From assembly GCF_026241155.1 (NCBI RefSeq), contig NZ_JAPFGP010000002.1:62001-126000 (forward strand): DNA of 64,000 bases, given 5' to 3'. The stretch is from Paucibacter sp. PLA-PC-4. Its GTDB lineage: Bacteria; Pseudomonadota; Gammaproteobacteria; Burkholderiales; Burkholderiaceae_C. A program made the translations under genes and the position numbers. Position 1 is the stretch's first letter. Every line of letters begins with the position of its first letter. Shown here piece by piece: positions 6,898 through 16,033 of the stretch. The notes beneath the pieces were generated by a model. It was given only the letters and a program-made list of their open reading frames with translations, was not told where the DNA came from and did not search any database.

Positions 6898-9160
6898 TGA
6901 GCTTCACCGGGATAGATTTTGAGGTGGGTGTGCGCGCGTCAATTGCAAAACTCTGCAACGGCACCAGCGGATTGGTCTCCGGGTAGTAGCTAGCCAGGCA
7001 GCCGCGCGGGATGTCGTACTCGACCAGCAGGAAGCGCTCGGCGCGCCGGCTCTGCCCATCTTCATAGAGGCTGGTGATGTCCACCCAGTCGCCGGCCTTC
7101 ATGCCGATCTGGCGCAGGTCTTCGGCGTTGATGAAGACCACGCGGCGGTGGCCCCAGACGCCGCGATAGCGGTCGTCCATGCCGTAAATGGTGGTGTTGT
7201 ACTGGTCGTGCGAGCGCACCGTTGCGAGCGCGAACACGATGGTGTCCTGCCGCTGGCGCCGTGCGCGATGGACGCTGGTATCGGTGGGCACCGCATGGCA
7301 GCGGAATTCTGCCTTGCCCGAGGCCGTGGCCCAGACCCGCTCCGAGGCGGTGTTGCGCAGGCGAAAGCCGCCGGGCGTCTTGATCTTCTCGTTGAAACCG
7401 GCGAAGTCGGGGAATACCGCCTCGATCTTGTCGCGGATTGCTGCATAGTTGCCGGCTAGCGCCAGCCAGGGTGTTCTGCTGGCCGGCAGGGTGGCACTGG
7501 CCAGGCGGGCGACGATCATCGGCTCGGACAGCAAGTGCTCAGAGGCTGGCGCGTTCAGCCCAGCCGACAGATGGACCATGCTCATGGAATCTTCCACCGT
7601 CACGCCTTGCGGCCCGCCGGCCTGCATGTCGATCTCGGTGCGGCCCAGGCAGGGCAGCAGCAGGGCCTGGCGGCCGTGGACCACATGGCTGCGGTTGAAT
7701 TTCGTCGCCACATGGACGGTCAGCGCGCAGCGCCGCAGCGCCGCCCAGGTGGCGGCGGTGTCGGGTGTTGCCGCAGCGAAGTTGCCGCCCATTGCGATGA
7801 AGACCTTGGCCTTACCGTCCCGCATAGCCTCGATCGCGCCGACCGTGTCGACGCCATGCGCACGCGGCGGCTCGAAGCCGAACACCTCGCCCAAGCGGTC
7901 CAGAAAGGCGGCAGCGGGCTTCTCGTAAATGCCCATCGTGCGGTCGCCCTGCACATTGCTGTGGCCGCGCACCGGGCAGGCGCCGGCGCCGGGTCGACCG
8001 ATATTGCCCCGCAGCAGCAGCAGACTGGCAATCATCTGGATGGTCGCCACCGCATGCTGGTGCTGGGTAATGCCCATGCCCCAGCAGACGATCACGCGCT
8101 GGCTGCTGGCATAGAGCTCGGCGGCTTCGCAGATTTGGGCCTGGCTCAGGCCCGACTCGACAACAATCAGCTCCCAGGATTCGGCGCGCAGATCGGCGAT
8201 CAACGCCTCGACGCCGACCGTATGGGCAGCGATGAAGTCGCGGTCCAGCACCGGTGCCGCGTCGTCCAGCTCGATCAGCCGCTTGCAGATGCCCTTGAGC
8301 AGAGCCAGATCGCCGCCGATCTTGAGCTGAAAGTAGTGGCTGCTGATGGCCGTCGAGCCGAAGGTTGCCATCTCCAGCTTGTTCTGCGGGTCGGCAAAGC
8401 GCTCCAGGCCGCGCTCACGCAGCGGGTTGAAGCTGACGATCTTGGCGCCGCGCTTGGCGGCCGCGCGCAGCTCGCCCAACATGCGCGGATGGTTGGTGCC
8501 GGGGTTCTGGCCGAGGATGAAGATCGCGTCGGCCTGCTCGAAGTCATCCAGGGTCACCGTGCCCTTGCCGACGCCTATGGTCGGGCGCAGCCCCGAGCCG
8601 CTGGGCTCGTGGCACATATTCGAGCAGTCGGGGAAGTTGTTGGTGCCGAACTCGCGCACGAACAGCTGGTAAAGGAATGCGGCCTCGTTACTGGTGCGGC
8701 CCGAGGTGTAGAAGATTGCTTCGTTGGGGTCGGCCAGGCCCTGCAGCTCGCGGGCGATCAGCGCAAAGGCATCGTCCCAGGCGATGGCGCGGTAGCGGTC
8801 GCTGGCGGCGTCGTAGACCATGGGCTCGGTCAAGCGGCCAGAGGCTTCCAGCGCGAAGTCGCTCTCCAACGCCCATTCGCTGACGGTCTTCGCAGCGATC
8901 ACGGCGGGCGTGGCGCGCCGGCTGGTGGCCTCGGCCGCGACGGCCTTGACCCCGTTCTCGCAGAACTCGAAGCTCGACGCATGATTGCGGTCGGGCCATG
9001 CGCAGCCGGGGCAGTCGAAACCGTCGGGCTGGTTGGCGTGCAGCAGGGTTCTCGCGCCCTTGGCGACGATGTCCTGCTCGAACAGCTGCCGGGCCACGCT
9101 TTTGAGCGCACCCCAGCCGCCGGCCGGGCCTTCATAAAAATCGATCTTCTGTTCGCTCAT
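6878..9160 (-). CDS. FdhF/YdeP-family molybdopterin oxidoreductase (cysteine form)
   Basis: This 760-residue bis-MGD oxidoreductase resembles formate dehydrogenase H and YdeP. The Mo-ligand position aligns with the selenocysteine of E. coli FdhF (VUHGPSVAGL) but is cysteine here (NMCHEPSGSGL, Cys183). N-terminal Cys50-x2-Cys53 (CPGCAWPDRN) and Cys67 could hold a partial iron-sulfur site, as usual for the YdeP group. Cofactor-binding motifs (FILGQNPGTNHPRM, GMGITQHQHAVATIQ, RGHSNVQGDRTMG) and the C-terminal domain (ATVRSHDQYNTTIYG) are all intact. The start at MSEQKIDFYEG was chosen because the 32-residue upstream extension is Arg/Cys-rich and unlike the family. Reaction is unproven; YdeP of E. 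coli is linked to acid resistance, and other members are called formate dehydrogenases. Confidence 0.88.
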   Translation of the reverse strand: MSEQKIDFYEGPAGGWGALKSVARQLFEQDIVAKGARTLLHANQPDGFDCPGCAWPDRNHASSFEFCENGVKAVAAEATSRRATPAVIAAKTVSEWALESDFALEASGRLTEPMVYDAASDRYRAIAWDDAFALIARELQGLADPNEAIFYTSGRTSNEAAFLYQLFVREFGTNNFPDCSNMCHEPSGSGLRPTIGVGKGTVTLDDFEQADAIFILGQNPGTNHPRMLGELRAAAKRGAKIVSFNPLRERGLERFADPQNKLEMATFGSTAISSHYFQLKIGGDLALLKGICKRLIELDDAAPVLDRDFIAAHTVGVEALIADLRAESWELIVVESGLSQAQICEAAELYASSQRVIVCWGMGITQHQHAVATIQMIASLLLLRGNIGRPGAGACPVRGHSNVQGDRTMGIYEKPAAAFLDRLGEVFGFEPPRAHGVDTVGAIEAMRDGKAKVFIAMGGNFAAATPDTAATWAALRRCALTVHVATKFNRSHVVHGRQALLLPCLGRTEIDMQAGGPQGVTVEDSMSMVHLSAGLNAPASEHLLSEPMIVARLASATLPASRTPWLALAGNYAAIRDKIEAVFPDFAGFNEKIKTPGGFRLRNTASERVWATASGKAEFRCHAVPTDTSVHRARRQRQDTIVFALATVRSHDQYNTTIYGMDDRYRGVWGHRRVVFINAEDLRQIGMKAGDWVDITSLYEDGQSRRAERFLLVEYDIPRGCLASYYPETNPLVPLQSFAIDARTPTSKSIPVKLSVHAAV

Positions 9161-9212
9161 GTCCTGCCTACAGACTCGCCACACCAGGCAGGAGCGTATC
9201 AGTTGGCGAGCG

Positions 9213-10502
9213 CTATCTGAACAGGCCCGGCAGCCACAGCGAGAAGGCCGGCACATAGGTCACCAGCATCAAGGTTGCGGTCAGCGCGCCGTAAAAGGGC
9301 AGGATCGATCGCATCACCTCGCCTACCGAAATTTCGCCGATCGCGCAGCCAACGAACTGGGTGCTGCCGACCGGCGGGGTATTCAGCCCGAGCGCACAGT
9401 TGATCAGCATCATGATGCCGAACTGCACCGGGCTCATGCCAAATTGCTGGCAGATCGGTAAAAAGATGGGCGTGCAGATCAGGATGGTGGCCGCCATGTC
9501 CAGAAAGGTGCCGAGCAGGAACAGCAAGATGTTGACCATCAGGAAGATCACCCAGGGTGAGCTTGTGATCGAGGTCATCAGCTCGCCGGTCTTCTGCGGC
9601 ACCTCGTACAGCGCCATGAAGTAGCCGAAGGCCGAGGAAATCCCGATCAAGAGCAGCACCACGCCGGTGGTCTTGCAGGCCTTGGCGCAGGCTTTCAGAA
9701 AGTGCGGCCAGCTCAGCGAGCGATAGACGAAGACCGTGATCAAGAGCGCCCAGAACACTGCGGTGGCGGCCGACTCGGTCGCTGTGAAGACCCCGCTGAG
9801 AATGCCCACCAGGATGATGACGACGATCAGCAGGCCGGGCAGCGCGCCGATGAATGCCGCCAGTACGGCGCCCCAGCCGGGGAAGGCGCCATGGGTCGGG
9901 TAGCCGCGCTTGACCGCGACGCCGTAGGCGGCGGCCAGGTTGGCGATGGTCAGCAGCACCGCCGGGATCAGCGCCGCCAGGATCAGGTCGAACACGCTTA
10001 CCGCCGCGATGCCGGCGGTGGCCAGCGTGAAGATGATCAGGTTGTGCGAGGTCGGCATCAGCGCGCCGACCAGCGAGGCGTGGGTGGTTACATTGACCGC
10101 GTAGTCGGCGTGATAGCCCTGCTTCTTCATCAGCGGGATCATCACCGAGCCCATCGCCGACACATCGGCCAGCGGCGAGCCGGCCACGCCGCCGAACAGC
10201 GTACAGCCCAACACATTGCTCATGCCGAGGCCGCCGCGAACATGGCCGACCAGGCTGTTGGCGAAGCGCACGATGCGATCGGCGATGCCACCGTGCAGCA
10301 TCAGTTCGCCGGCAAAGACGAAGAAGGGGATGGCCAGGAAGGAGAAGACCTGCATGCCGCCGACCATCTTTTGGAACACCACCGCCACTGGCAGACCGGC
10401 GGCCATGATGGTGGCCACCGAGGCCAGGCCGATGGAGAAGGCCACAGGCACGCCCAGCAGCAGGAGCACCGTGAAACTAATCCCGAGAACAGTCAATTCC
10501 AC
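9213..10502 (-). CDS. dctM: TRAP transporter large permease DctM
   Basis: This is a 429-residue membrane protein with about 12 hydrophobic segments, the channel subunit of a tripartite ATP-independent transporter. Family motifs are plain: GGIADRIVRFANSLVGHVRGGL, SMGSVMIPLMKKQGYHADYAV-type spacing, and GLNTPPVGSTQFVGCAIG near the end. The start is a GTG ([19 protein letters not shown]) that overlaps the end of dctQ by 10 bases; longer in-frame starts add an Arg-rich head and were rejected. It is the last gene of the udh-lactonase-dctP-dctQ-dctM unit, which points to hexuronates as cargo (inference). Confidence 0.92.
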   Translation of the reverse strand: MELTVLGISFTVLLLLGVPVAFSIGLASVATIMAAGLPVAVVFQKMVGGMQVFSFLAIPFFVFAGELMLHGGIADRIVRFANSLVGHVRGGLGMSNVLGCTLFGGVAGSPLADVSAMGSVMIPLMKKQGYHADYAVNVTTHASLVGALMPTSHNLIIFTLATAGIAAVSVFDLILAALIPAVLLTIANLAAAYGVAVKRGYPTHGAFPGWGAVLAAFIGALPGLLIVVIILVGILSGVFTATESAATAVFWALLITVFVYRSLSWPHFLKACAKACKTTGVVLLLIGISSAFGYFMALYEVPQKTGELMTSITSSPWVIFLMVNILLFLLGTFLDMAATILICTPIFLPICQQFGMSPVQFGIMMLINCALGLNTPPVGSTQFVGCAIGEISVGEVMRSILPFYGALTATLMLVTYVPAFSLWLPGLFR

Positions 10503-10990
10503 GCTGGCTCCACAGTCTCGCCCTTCAACAGCGCGACGATATGTTCGATTGAGAAGAGCACGATCAGCACGCCGGCGATCACGATGGGCACATAGTCGAT
10601 GCCCTCGGGCACGTTGAGCATGGGCTTGCGCTCGTTCCACTTCAGCGTGGCCCAGAGCCAGCCGCTCTTTGCCATCAGCGCGCCGAACAGCGCGACCAGC
10701 GCATGGATCAGCAGCTCGAGCTTGTGCCGCAGCTGTTCGGGCAGCAGGGCCGCCAGCGATTCCAGCCCGATATGGCCGGCGTCGCGGACTCCGACCGCGA
10801 CGCCGAAGGCGGTGACGAAAAGAATCAATAGCATTGCGAGCGCTTCGGCCCAGGTCGGGGTGTCATTGAACACATAGCGGCCCACCACCTGGAACTGTAC
10901 GCACAGCACCACCGCGATCAAGCCCGCCACGGCCGCCATCAGGGCCAGCTTGGACAAGCCCGCGCAGAGCCTCGTGAAGCGACTGCTCAC
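10493..10990 (-). CDS. dctQ: TRAP transporter small permease DctQ
   Basis: This is a 165-residue protein with four hydrophobic helices and the DctQ signature region ([40 protein letters not shown]). DctQ binds DctM and links it to the periplasmic receptor DctP. The start is a GTG overlapping the dctP stop in GTGA, and the gene overlaps dctM, so the three subunits are translationally coupled. Confidence 0.92.
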   Translation of the reverse strand: MSSRFTRLCAGLSKLALMAAVAGLIAVVLCVQFQVVGRYVFNDTPTWAEALAMLLILFVTAFGVAVGVRDAGHIGLESLAALLPEQLRHKLELLIHALVALFGALMAKSGWLWATLKWNERKPMLNVPEGIDYVPIVIAGVLIVLFSIEHIVALLKGETVEPAWN

Positions 10991-11958
10991 CGGGTGTCCT
11001 GCACCGCCTTGACCAGGCGTTGCAGATCCGGCGTGGTCATGAACTTGGCGTAGACCGGGCCCATCTGGGCCTGGAAGCCGGCCTTGTCGACCTCTACGAT
11101 CTCGGCCCCGCCGGCCTTGACCGTGGCCAGGCTCTTTGCCTCTTGCTCATCCCACTTCTTGCGCTGGAACGCCACCGACTCTTTGGCCACCGCGCGCACC
11201 AAGTCCTGGTCGGCCTTGGGCAGCTTGTCAAACACCGCCTTGCTCATCAGCAGCATCTCGGGCGCCATCGAATGCTCGGTCTTCGAGTAGTACTTGACCG
11301 CCTCGTAGTGCTTGAAGCCGTCGTAGGAAGGCACATTGTTCTCGGCCGCATCGATCAACCCGGTCTTCAGCCCGGTGTAGACCTCGCCGATCGGCATCGG
11401 CGTCGCATTCGCGCCCATTGCACTGACCAGAGCTACCCACAGATCGCTCTGCTGCACGCGGATCTTCATGCCCTTGGCATCGGCCACGCTCTTGACAGGC
11501 TTGCGGCCATAGATCGAGCGGGCGCCACTGTCATAGAAGGCCAGGCCGACAAAGCCCTGGGCCTCGCAGCTCTTCAGGATCTCCTCGCCGACCGGGCCGT
11601 CCAGGCTCTTGCGCATATGCTCGACCGAGCGGAATAGAAAGGGCATGGTCGGCACCTGGGTCTTGGCGCAGATCGCATTCATTGGGCTGATATTGACGCG
11701 TGTCATCTCCAGCGCGCCGATCTTGACCTGGTCGATGGTCTCCTTCTCGGTGCCCAGGGCTCCCTTGTTGAAGACCTTGATCTTGTGCTTGCCGCCACTC
11801 TTCTGGGCCAGCAGCTCGCTCATGTACTTGACGGCTGCCACGGTGGGGTAGTCGTCGGCGTTGTGCACATCGGCCGAGCGGAACTCGATGGCGGCGGCAT
11901 CCTTGCCCATGAGGGCGAGCGCGGCGAGGGCCAGGCCGGCCAGCTTGTACTGTTTCAT
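10987..11958 (-). CDS. dctP: TRAP solute-binding protein DctP, probably hexuronate-binding
   Basis: This is a 323-residue periplasmic receptor with a signal peptide ([23 protein letters not shown]). The conserved DctP ligand-carboxylate arginine lies in [12 protein letters not shown], followed by [28 protein letters not shown], a stretch typical of the family. The ATG has a clear GGAGAC site that lies inside the end of the upstream lactonase gene (ATGA overlap). TRAP receptors of this type bind sugar acids through the arginine. Sitting in one operon with uronate dehydrogenase makes galacturonate or glucuronate the likely ligand (inference). Confidence 0.9.
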   Translation of the reverse strand: MKQYKLAGLALAALALMGKDAAAIEFRSADVHNADDYPTVAAVKYMSELLAQKSGGKHKIKVFNKGALGTEKETIDQVKIGALEMTRVNISPMNAICAKTQVPTMPFLFRSVEHMRKSLDGPVGEEILKSCEAQGFVGLAFYDSGARSIYGRKPVKSVADAKGMKIRVQQSDLWVALVSAMGANATPMPIGEVYTGLKTGLIDAAENNVPSYDGFKHYEAVKYYSKTEHSMAPEMLLMSKAVFDKLPKADQDLVRAVAKESVAFQRKKWDEQEAKSLATVKAGGAEIVEVDKAGFQAQMGPVYAKFMTTPDLQRLVKAVQDTR

Positions 11959-12863
11959 GGTTTTGTCTCCTTGATTTCTTTGCAGGGGTGGGGTGTTTCC
12001 GAAAGTCCTTGAACGCCGGGGCACAGCGCAAAGAGCGCGCCGTCCAGCGGGTTTGTCGTGGTGCCTTCCTCGGGGCGCATCGAGGCGATCACCAGCAGGT
12101 CCATTGCCGGCCCGCCGAAAGCGCACATGGTGGGCTTGGCCACCGGCAGCGCGATGCGTCGGTCCAGTCGTCCAGCCGGCGTATAGCGCAGCACCGCCGC
12201 GCCGTCGTTGGCGCAGATCCAGTAGCCGCCCTCGGCGTCGACCGCCGCGCCATCGGGGCGACCCACGGGCAGCGCGGTGATGAAGTCGCGTGGCGCGCCG
12301 GCGCGGCCGGTCTCGGTGTCGTAGTCGCAGACCCAGACCCGGGCCTGCGATGCATGCGAGTCGCTGAAGTACAGCGTGCCGCCGTCGGGGCTGAAGCCCA
12401 GGCCATTGGCCACCAGTAAATCCTCGCGCAGAGCCGGCTGCCAGGGACCGGCCTCGCCCGGCGCGGACAGGCGCGCCAGCCGGCCCTTGGCTTGGCGCTC
12501 TGCGCCACTGGCCAGGTGCAGGCTGCCGACCCAGAAGCGGCCTTGGCGGTCGCAGCGGCCGTCGTTGAAACGCATATCGGCGCCATGCGCCGCGGGGGCG
12601 AGCAGGCGCAACCCGAGTCCGTCATCGAGATCGAGCGCGTAGACGCCGTCCTGCAGCGCCGCGATCAGCCCGCCGCCTTCGCGCAGCGCGATGCAGCCGA
12701 TCTGCTGCGGCAGCGCCCAGCTGCGCGCCGCTGCGGCTGAGCCGTCATGGCGCCACAGGCGTCGGCCGCTGATGTCGACCCAGAAAAACGCCGCCGCCTC
12801 GGCCGACCACAGCGGGCTTTCGGCCAGCTGGCTGTCGTCCTGCCACCAGAGCTCAGGCTTCAT
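11955..12863 (-). CDS. SMP-30/gluconolactonase-family lactonase (aldarate lactone hydrolysis)
   Basis: This is a 302-residue six-bladed propeller of the SMP-30/regucalcin family. The metal-ligand set is visible: Glu in LAESPLW (about residue 15), Asn in [17 protein letters not shown], Asn in [19 protein letters not shown] and Asp in [15 protein letters not shown]. In the oxidative uronate route such enzymes open the galactaro- or glucaro-lactone formed by uronate dehydrogenase. It starts inside the end of udh (11-base overlap for the ATG opening MKPELWW; a MHA start nine bases earlier is possible) and ends over the dctP ATG. Operon position supports the role, although SMP-30 proteins vary widely in substrate. 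Confidence 0.88.
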   Translation of the reverse strand: MKPELWWQDDSQLAESPLWSAEAAAFFWVDISGRRLWRHDGSAAAARSWALPQQIGCIALREGGGLIAALQDGVYALDLDDGLGLRLLAPAAHGADMRFNDGRCDRQGRFWVGSLHLASGAERQAKGRLARLSAPGEAGPWQPALREDLLVANGLGFSPDGGTLYFSDSHASQARVWVCDYDTETGRAGAPRDFITALPVGRPDGAAVDAEGGYWICANDGAAVLRYTPAGRLDRRIALPVAKPTMCAFGGPAMDLLVIASMRPEEGTTTNPLDGALFALCPGVQGLSETPHPCKEIKETKP

Positions 12864-13677
12864 CGCGTGCATCGAAGGGGCCCAGGCCCAGAAAGCTGCC
12901 GCCCTGCAGCTGCGCCATCGGTGTGCCGGCGGGGAAGTCCATGGTACCGACGCGAGCGCGCCAGGCTTCGGCGCTGTCCTGCGGGCTGTAGCCGATCTGC
13001 GACCAGCCGTCCTCACTCCACCAGCGCTCGGGGTTGGCTGAGACACCGTACACGGTCAGACAGCCTACTTTGGGGGCGCGCAGCGCCGCCAGCACCAGGC
13101 GCTGCAGGTCGGCATGGCTGAGCCAGGTGGACAGCGCGCGCGCATCGGGCGGCTCGGCCGTTGCGGTGCCCAGGCGCAGGCAGACCGACTCGATGCCGTA
13201 GCGGTCCCAGTAGAGCCGGGCCATACCCTCGCCGAACAGTTTGCTCAGGCCGTAATAGCCGTCCGGCCGTGGCGGGTCTTGCGGGCTCAGCGCTGTGCCG
13301 CGCGCGTAGCCGCCGGTTACATGGTTGGAGCTGGCGAAGACGATGCGGCGCGTGCCGGCCAGGCGGGCCGCCTCGTAGAGATGGAAGACGCCGTCCACGT
13401 TGGCAGGCGCGATCTGCTCGTAGGGACGCTCGACGCTGATCCCGCCAAGGTGCACGACGGCGTCGACACCCTGAAGCAGGGCCTTCACCGCAGCGCGGTT
13501 GGCCAGGTCGCAGGGCTGCTGCTCTTCATGCGCGTCCAGGGCGCCATCTAGCGCGAGGCGATCGCTGAGCCGCAGCCGGCGGCAAGCCCGGCCCAGCGGC
13601 GCGCGCAAGACCGTCCCCAGGGTGCCTGCGGCGCCGGTCAGCAGCCAAGTCGATGGCGTCTTTACGTCGGGGTTCAT
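12853..13677 (-). CDS. udh: Uronate dehydrogenase (NAD-dependent)
   Basis: This is a 274-residue extended-type short-chain dehydrogenase, close to the usual length of about 267 for Udh. It oxidises the C1 hemiacetal of galacturonate or glucuronate to the aldaro-lactone. The NAD-binding loop is TGAAGTLG (14-21), the Udh-typical SSNHVTGGY follows at about 116, and catalytic Tyr142-x3-Lys146 (YGLSK) is intact. It heads the minus-strand operon udh, lactonase, dctPQM and is divergent from kdgK, with a KdgR-type palindrome between. The ATG opening MNPDVKTP was chosen because upstream in-frame sequence runs through the operator and is not protein-like. Confidence 0.93.
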   Translation of the reverse strand: MNPDVKTPSTWLLTGAAGTLGTVLRAPLGRACRRLRLSDRLALDGALDAHEEQQPCDLANRAAVKALLQGVDAVVHLGGISVERPYEQIAPANVDGVFHLYEAARLAGTRRIVFASSNHVTGGYARGTALSPQDPPRPDGYYGLSKLFGEGMARLYWDRYGIESVCLRLGTATAEPPDARALSTWLSHADLQRLVLAALRAPKVGCLTVYGVSANPERWWSEDGWSQIGYSPQDSAEAWRARVGTMDFPAGTPMAQLQGGSFLGLGPFDARDEA

Positions 13678-13738
13678 GCGGCCTGTTGCGGCTTTAGGGA
13701 CAGCCCTGTGCCGGAAATGAAAGTGTCTTCGTAGAATA

Positions 13739-13755
13739 TCGAAACACTGTTTCGA
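13739..13755. promoter_or_regulatory. Perfect KdgR-type operator palindrome
   Basis: TCGAAACACTGTTTCGA is a perfect 8-1-8 palindrome. Its core GAAACAnTGTTTC equals the known enterobacterial KdgR box core. It sits in the 95-base gap between udh and kdgK, 18 bases before the kdgK ATG and 62 before udh. A TAGAAT hexamer at 13732-13737 just before it could be a -10 element for kdgK. The window encodes a close KdgR homologue at 32521. Confidence 0.82.
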
Positions 13756-13772
13756 AAATGCTAGGGGATTCC

Positions 13773-14720
13773 ATGAGGCTTGAGAGAAAGCGGGTCGCGC
13801 TGATCGGCGAATGCATGCTGGAATTGCAGGGTCAGGCCTTTGGCGTGATGCGACAGGGCTATGGCGGCGACACCTTGAACACCGCCGTCTACCTGGCCCG
13901 CTGCGGTGCGGCCGCCGGCATCCGACCCAGCTATGCAACCGGCTTGGGCGAGGACCGCTTCAGCAGCGGCCTGATTGAGCGCTGGCAGGAGGAGGGGGTA
14001 GACACCGGCTTGGTGCGGCGCCTGGCGGGGCGCATGCCGGGGCTCTATCTGATCGAGGTCGATGAGCGTGGCGAGCGCAGCTTCAGCTACTGGCGTGACA
14101 CCAGCGCGGCCAAGGCCTATTTCGAGGTCGAGCGCACGCCGCTGGAGCAGGGCCTGGCGAGCTGGGATGCACTCTATCTGAGCGGCATCAGCCTGGCCAT
14201 TTTGCCGCCGGCCGGGCGCGAGCGCCTGTTCGCCTTGATGCGCGCGCTGCGCGAGCGCGGCGCGATGGTGGTGTTCGACAACAACTACCGCCCGCGGCTG
14301 TGGGCCAATGCGGACGAGGCGCGCTCGAGCTTTGAGCGTGCCTTTGAGCTGGCCACGCTCGCTCTGGTGACGGCCGATGATCACCAGGCGCTGCTGGGAC
14401 TGCACAGCGCCGAGGCGGCGCTGGCGGCCGCGCAAGACCTCGCTCCGCCCGAGCTGGTGATCAAGCGCGGTGCAGCTGCGACCCTGCTGCGCGCACCCGG
14501 CGGGCCTTGGCAAGAGGCGGCCACCGAGCCGGTGGCGCGTGTGGTCGACACGACGGCTGCCGGCGACTCCTTTGCCGCCGGCTATCTGAGCCGGCGTCTG
14601 GCCGGCGCCGGCGCCCTGGAATCGGCGCGGTTCGGCAACCGGGTGGCGGCCCGTGTGATCCAGCATCGCGGGGCGCTGATTCCGGCCGAGGCTATGGCCG
14701 ACCTGGTGGACGCCGCATGA
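13773..14720 (+). CDS. kdgK: 2-keto-3-deoxygluconate kinase
   Basis: This is a 315-residue PfkB-family sugar kinase. It phosphorylates 2-keto-3-deoxygluconate to KDPG, the step where the pectin and uronate routes join central metabolism. KdgK-like motifs are the substrate loop GGDTLNTAVYLAR near the N-terminus and the ATP/anion-hole DTTAAGDSFAAGYL with catalytic Asp near residue 270. The second ATG (MRLERKRVALIGECMLE) was chosen because it has AGGGG six bases upstream; the ATG at 13758 abuts the operator and has no ribosome site. The stop overlaps the start of the pectate lyase (ATGA). No KDPG aldolase is in the window. Confidence 0.92.
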   Translation: MRLERKRVALIGECMLELQGQAFGVMRQGYGGDTLNTAVYLARCGAAAGIRPSYATGLGEDRFSSGLIERWQEEGVDTGLVRRLAGRMPGLYLIEVDERGERSFSYWRDTSAAKAYFEVERTPLEQGLASWDALYLSGISLAILPPAGRERLFALMRALRERGAMVVFDNNYRPRLWANADEARSSFERAFELATLALVTADDHQALLGLHSAEAALAAAQDLAPPELVIKRGAAATLLRAPGGPWQEAATEPVARVVDTTAAGDSFAAGYLSRRLAGAGALESARFGNRVAARVIQHRGALIPAEAMADLVDAA

Positions 14721-16012
14721 AGGCGGCACTGGCTCTGGGTCTCTTGCTGATGGCCTTGCAGGCCTGGGCGCTGGACCGCGGCGGCATCGTTCACCCCGGC
14801 TGGGCTACGACCCAGGGCGGGCAGGGCGGCCGCATCCTGCGCGTGGACACGCTGGCGGCCGACGGTCCCGGTTCGCTACGTGCGGCGTTGGAGGCCCAGG
14901 GGCCGCGCATCGTGGTCTTCGAGGTTGGTGGCGTGATCGATATGGCCGGCGCCAGACTGCAGATCCGCGACCCCTTTGTGACCGTGGCCGGGCAGACCGC
15001 GCCAGACCCCGGCATCACCGTGATCAAGGCCGAGACCCTGATCGCCACGCATGATGTGATCATCCAGCACCTGAGGTTCCGGCCCGGCGAGTTCGGCCGG
15101 CCCAAGAAGGGCGGCGGCGACCAGGACGGCATCTCAACCGTCGGTGCGGCCCGCAACATCATCGTCGACCACTGCAGCTTCTCCTGGGCCACCGACGAGA
15201 ACCTGTCGGTCTCCGGTCCGCGTTTCGAGGGCGCCACGCCCGCGCAGTGGCGCGAGCACACCGGTCGCCAGATCACCTTCAGCCACAATCTGATCTACGA
15301 GGGCCTGGCGAACTCCGTCCACGAGAAGGGCGAGCACTCCAAGGGCTCGCTGATCCATGACAACGCCAGCGCAATCCTGATTTACGGCAATGTCTATGCT
15401 TCCAACCGGGAGCGCAACGCGCTGTTCAAGGGCGGAGTGCAGGCTGCCATGGTGAACAACCTGATCTACAACCCCGGCGCCAAGGCGGTGCACTACAACC
15501 TGGTCGCGCATGAATGGGCCGGCCAGCCCCATCAGAACGGCCGGATCAGCCTGGTCGGTAATGTGCTGCGCCACGGGCCCGACACGCTGGCCGGCACGCC
15601 GCTGTTCGCGCTGGGCGGCCATGGCGATGTGGAGCTTTTCATGCAAGGCAACGTGGCGCTGGACATGGCCGGCCGCGAGCTCGCGCAGACCGGGGTCTAC
15701 ACGGCCGGCCCGGCCCGCATCGTCGCCGCCGAGCAGCCCTATCTGCCGCCTGGGTTGCAAACCCTGCCGGCCGAGCGGCTGGAGGCCGAGCTGATGCTGG
15801 CCGCCGGCGCGCGGCCATGGGCCCGCGATGCGATCGACTTCAAGCTGCTGTCAGACGTCGCCGAGGCCCGCGGCCAGATCATCGACAGCGAGAGCCAGAA
15901 CGCCAGCGGATTCCCGCGCCACGTGCCGACCCGGCGCCGCTTCGATCCGGCCGACTGGCGTCTGCAGGACATGAGCCCGCGCAAGGGCTGGCAGAGTCTG
16001 TTCAGGCCCTGA
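14717..16012 (+). CDS. Secreted pectate lyase, PL1 family
   Basis: This is a 431-residue right-handed beta-helix lyase that cleaves polygalacturonate by beta-elimination. A signal peptide (MKAALALGLLLMALQAWA) is followed by the opening typical of this PL1 branch (GRILRVDTLAADGPGSLRAAL), VAGQTAPDPGITV, and the PL1 motif IIVDHCSFSWATDENLS, where the Asp-His pair belongs to the calcium/catalytic face. Later coils (FSHNLIYEGLANS, ILIYGNVYASNRERNALFKGG) show the helix repeats. It is translationally coupled to kdgK. This single-domain lyase differs from the PL1 domains of the two fusions in this window, so it is not simply a copy of them. Confidence 0.9.
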   Translation: MKAALALGLLLMALQAWALDRGGIVHPGWATTQGGQGGRILRVDTLAADGPGSLRAALEAQGPRIVVFEVGGVIDMAGARLQIRDPFVTVAGQTAPDPGITVIKAETLIATHDVIIQHLRFRPGEFGRPKKGGGDQDGISTVGAARNIIVDHCSFSWATDENLSVSGPRFEGATPAQWREHTGRQITFSHNLIYEGLANSVHEKGEHSKGSLIHDNASAILIYGNVYASNRERNALFKGGVQAAMVNNLIYNPGAKAVHYNLVAHEWAGQPHQNGRISLVGNVLRHGPDTLAGTPLFALGGHGDVELFMQGNVALDMAGRELAQTGVYTAGPARIVAAEQPYLPPGLQTLPAERLEAELMLAAGARPWARDAIDFKLLSDVAEARGQIIDSESQNASGFPRHVPTRRRFDPADWRLQDMSPRKGWQSLFRP

Positions 16013-16033
16013 TCCGCATCAGGCAAAGGCCGC

